The position numbers were made by a program, and so were the translations under genes. This document shows positions 5,992 through 7,042 of a stretch of DNA of 7,042 nt, piece by piece. Origin of the DNA: JANYCO01 sp964437245 (GTDB lineage Bacteria > Bacteroidota > Bacteroidia > Cytophagales > Cytophagaceae); contig CAYTGJ010000188.1 of assembly GCA_964437245.1 (NCBI GenBank), forward strand, positions 1-7,042. The letters are read 5' to 3'. The notes beneath the pieces were generated by a model, which saw only the letters and a program-made list of their open reading frames with translations, was not told the origin of the DNA and made no database searches. Positions within the stretch are counted from its first letter, which is position 1. Each line of letters starts with the position of its first letter.

Positions 5992-7042
5992 ATGTCTTCT
6001 TCAAAGCCGAGTATTCCAAAGGGCACACGTGATTTTGGCCCTGATAAAATGATCAGGAGAAATTTTATTTTCGAGAATGTAAAAGCTACGTTCCAAAAGT
6101 TCGGTTTCCTGCCGATCGAAACTCCCGCCATGGAACAACTATCCGTACTCACCGGGAAATACGGGGAAGAAGGCGATCAGCTTATTTTCAAGATCCTGAA
6201 TTCCGGTGATTTTGCAAAAGACATCAACCTGAGCGACTTTGAGCAGGGGTATAAAAAAATCACCTCTTCTATCTCCGAAAAAGCACTCCGTTACGACCTG
6301 ACCGTACCGTTTGCGCGTTTTGTGGTCATGAACCGAAACGATATTTCTTTCCCCTTCAGGCGCTATCAGATCCAGCCTGTCTGGAGAGGAGACCGGCCTG
6401 CCAAAAGCCGCTACCGCGAATTTTATCAGTGCGATGCCGATGTGGTGGGCACCGATTCCCTGATCTGCGAAGCGGAGATCGTTCTGATGATCAACGAAGT
6501 AATGGGCAAACTAGGCATCCGGAATTTCACCATTAAAATCAACAACCGTAAACTGCTGACTGCCATTACCGAAAAGATCGGAATGCCTGGATGCGAAACG
6601 GACTTATGCGTTGCTATTGATAAGCTGGACAAAATAGGGGTTGAAAAAGTAGTAGAAGAACTACAGACAAAAAATTTTACAGAGCTGGCCATTGCTTCAC
6701 TCATGCCAGTGCTGGAGTCTACAGGAAGCAACAAAGATAAATTCGATTTCCTGAAAACATTCCTTACCGGATCCGAAACAGGCCGGAAAGGACTCGAAGA
6801 AATGTCGGCCGTATTTGACTATACCGAGGCATTCGGGCTACAGGACAATCACCTGGAATTTGACCTCACCCTTGCCAGAGGGCTGAGCTATTATACGGGG
6901 GCGATCTTCGAAGTGAAAGCAGGAGATGTACAGATCGGCAGCATCAGCGGAGGTGGCCGTTACGACAACCTTACAGGAGTATTCGGGCTGCCCGGCCTCT
7001 CCGGCGTAGGAATCTCGTTCGGCATAGACCGTATCTACGATG
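5992..7042 (+). CDS. hisS: Histidyl-tRNA synthetase HisRS (3' end beyond the window)
   Basis: HisRS charges tRNA-His with histidine through a histidyl-adenylate; it is cytosolic and essential. From the ATG at 5992 an uninterrupted frame of 350 codons runs off the right edge. It starts MSSSKPSIPKGTRDF, the standard HisRS N-terminus, and holds the class II motifs: motif 1 around GFLPIETP (38-45), the LRYDLTVPFAR block (99-109), motif 2 with Arg132 and REFYQCD (142-148), the HisRS-specific LARGLSYYTG (294-303), SGGGRYDNL (319-327), and the start of motif 3 GVGISFGIDR (338-347). About 100 residues with the C-terminal anticodon-binding domain lie outside the window. The insertion after KILNSGDF (67-74) is common in Bacteroidota enzymes. 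A -7 promoter element lies 29 nt upstream, so it is probably transcribed on its own. No damage is visible in the part shown. Confidence 0.97.
   Translation, partial: MSSSKPSIPKGTRDFGPDKMIRRNFIFENVKATFQKFGFLPIETPAMEQLSVLTGKYGEEGDQLIFKILNSGDFAKDINLSDFEQGYKKITSSISEKALRYDLTVPFARFVVMNRNDISFPFRRYQIQPVWRGDRPAKSRYREFYQCDADVVGTDSLICEAEIVLMINEVMGKLGIRNFTIKINNRKLLTAITEKIGMPGCETDLCVAIDKLDKIGVEKVVEELQTKNFTELAIASLMPVLESTGSNKDKFDFLKTFLTGSETGRKGLEEMSAVFDYTEAFGLQDNHLEFDLTLARGLSYYTGAIFEVKAGDVQIGSISGGGRYDNLTGVFGLPGLSGVGISFGIDRIYD

Noticed and set aside
5898..6734. Open frames on the - strand over hisS
   Set aside because: They lie across the uninterrupted HisRS frame that has all class II motifs; no independent evidence supports them.

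Overview
The window reads as chromosomal DNA of a Bacteroidota bacterium, probably close to Chitinophagaceae. This rests on the forms of RsmI (short, about 230 aa), LipA and HisRS, on TAnnTTTG-type -7 promoter elements upstream of lipA and hisS, and on mostly weak Shine-Dalgarno sequences. The genus is an inference. Every gene I can support is on the + strand.

Layout: (1) 1-84, the 3' end of an unidentified CDS, 2 nt before (2) rsmI (87-776), a 16S rRNA 2'-O-methyltransferase. (3) 849-1232 and 1255-1656 are two tandem paralogues of about 130 aa that look like SpoIIAA/STAS-fold proteins. (4) lipA (1736-2614), lipoyl synthase, has its own -7 element and a strong hairpin terminator (2641-2690). 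(5) 2691-3055 is an AT-rich stretch without a gene. It leads into a two-gene, low-GC module: an unrecognised 133-aa protein (3056-3457) that overlaps by 11 nt a complete patatin-like phospholipase (3447-4478). (6) 4672-5847 is an exported protein with a von Willebrand A (MIDAS) domain. (7) hisS (5992-7042) is histidyl-tRNA synthetase, cut by the window end within catalytic motif 3.

The housekeeping genes rsmI, lipA and hisS form a GC-richer backbone. Sample 60-base lines give about 53-57% GC in lipA and in most of the vWA gene, though one vWA line is near 38%. The patatin module gives only about 23-37%. The module therefore looks like an acquired insert just after the lipA terminator. A patatin phospholipase translationally coupled to a small unknown protein resembles effector/regulator pairs of bacterial conflict systems. 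No cyclic-nucleotide cyclase, reverse transcriptase or NTPase sensor is present in the window, so a defence role is a hypothesis only. This is the part most worth a second look.
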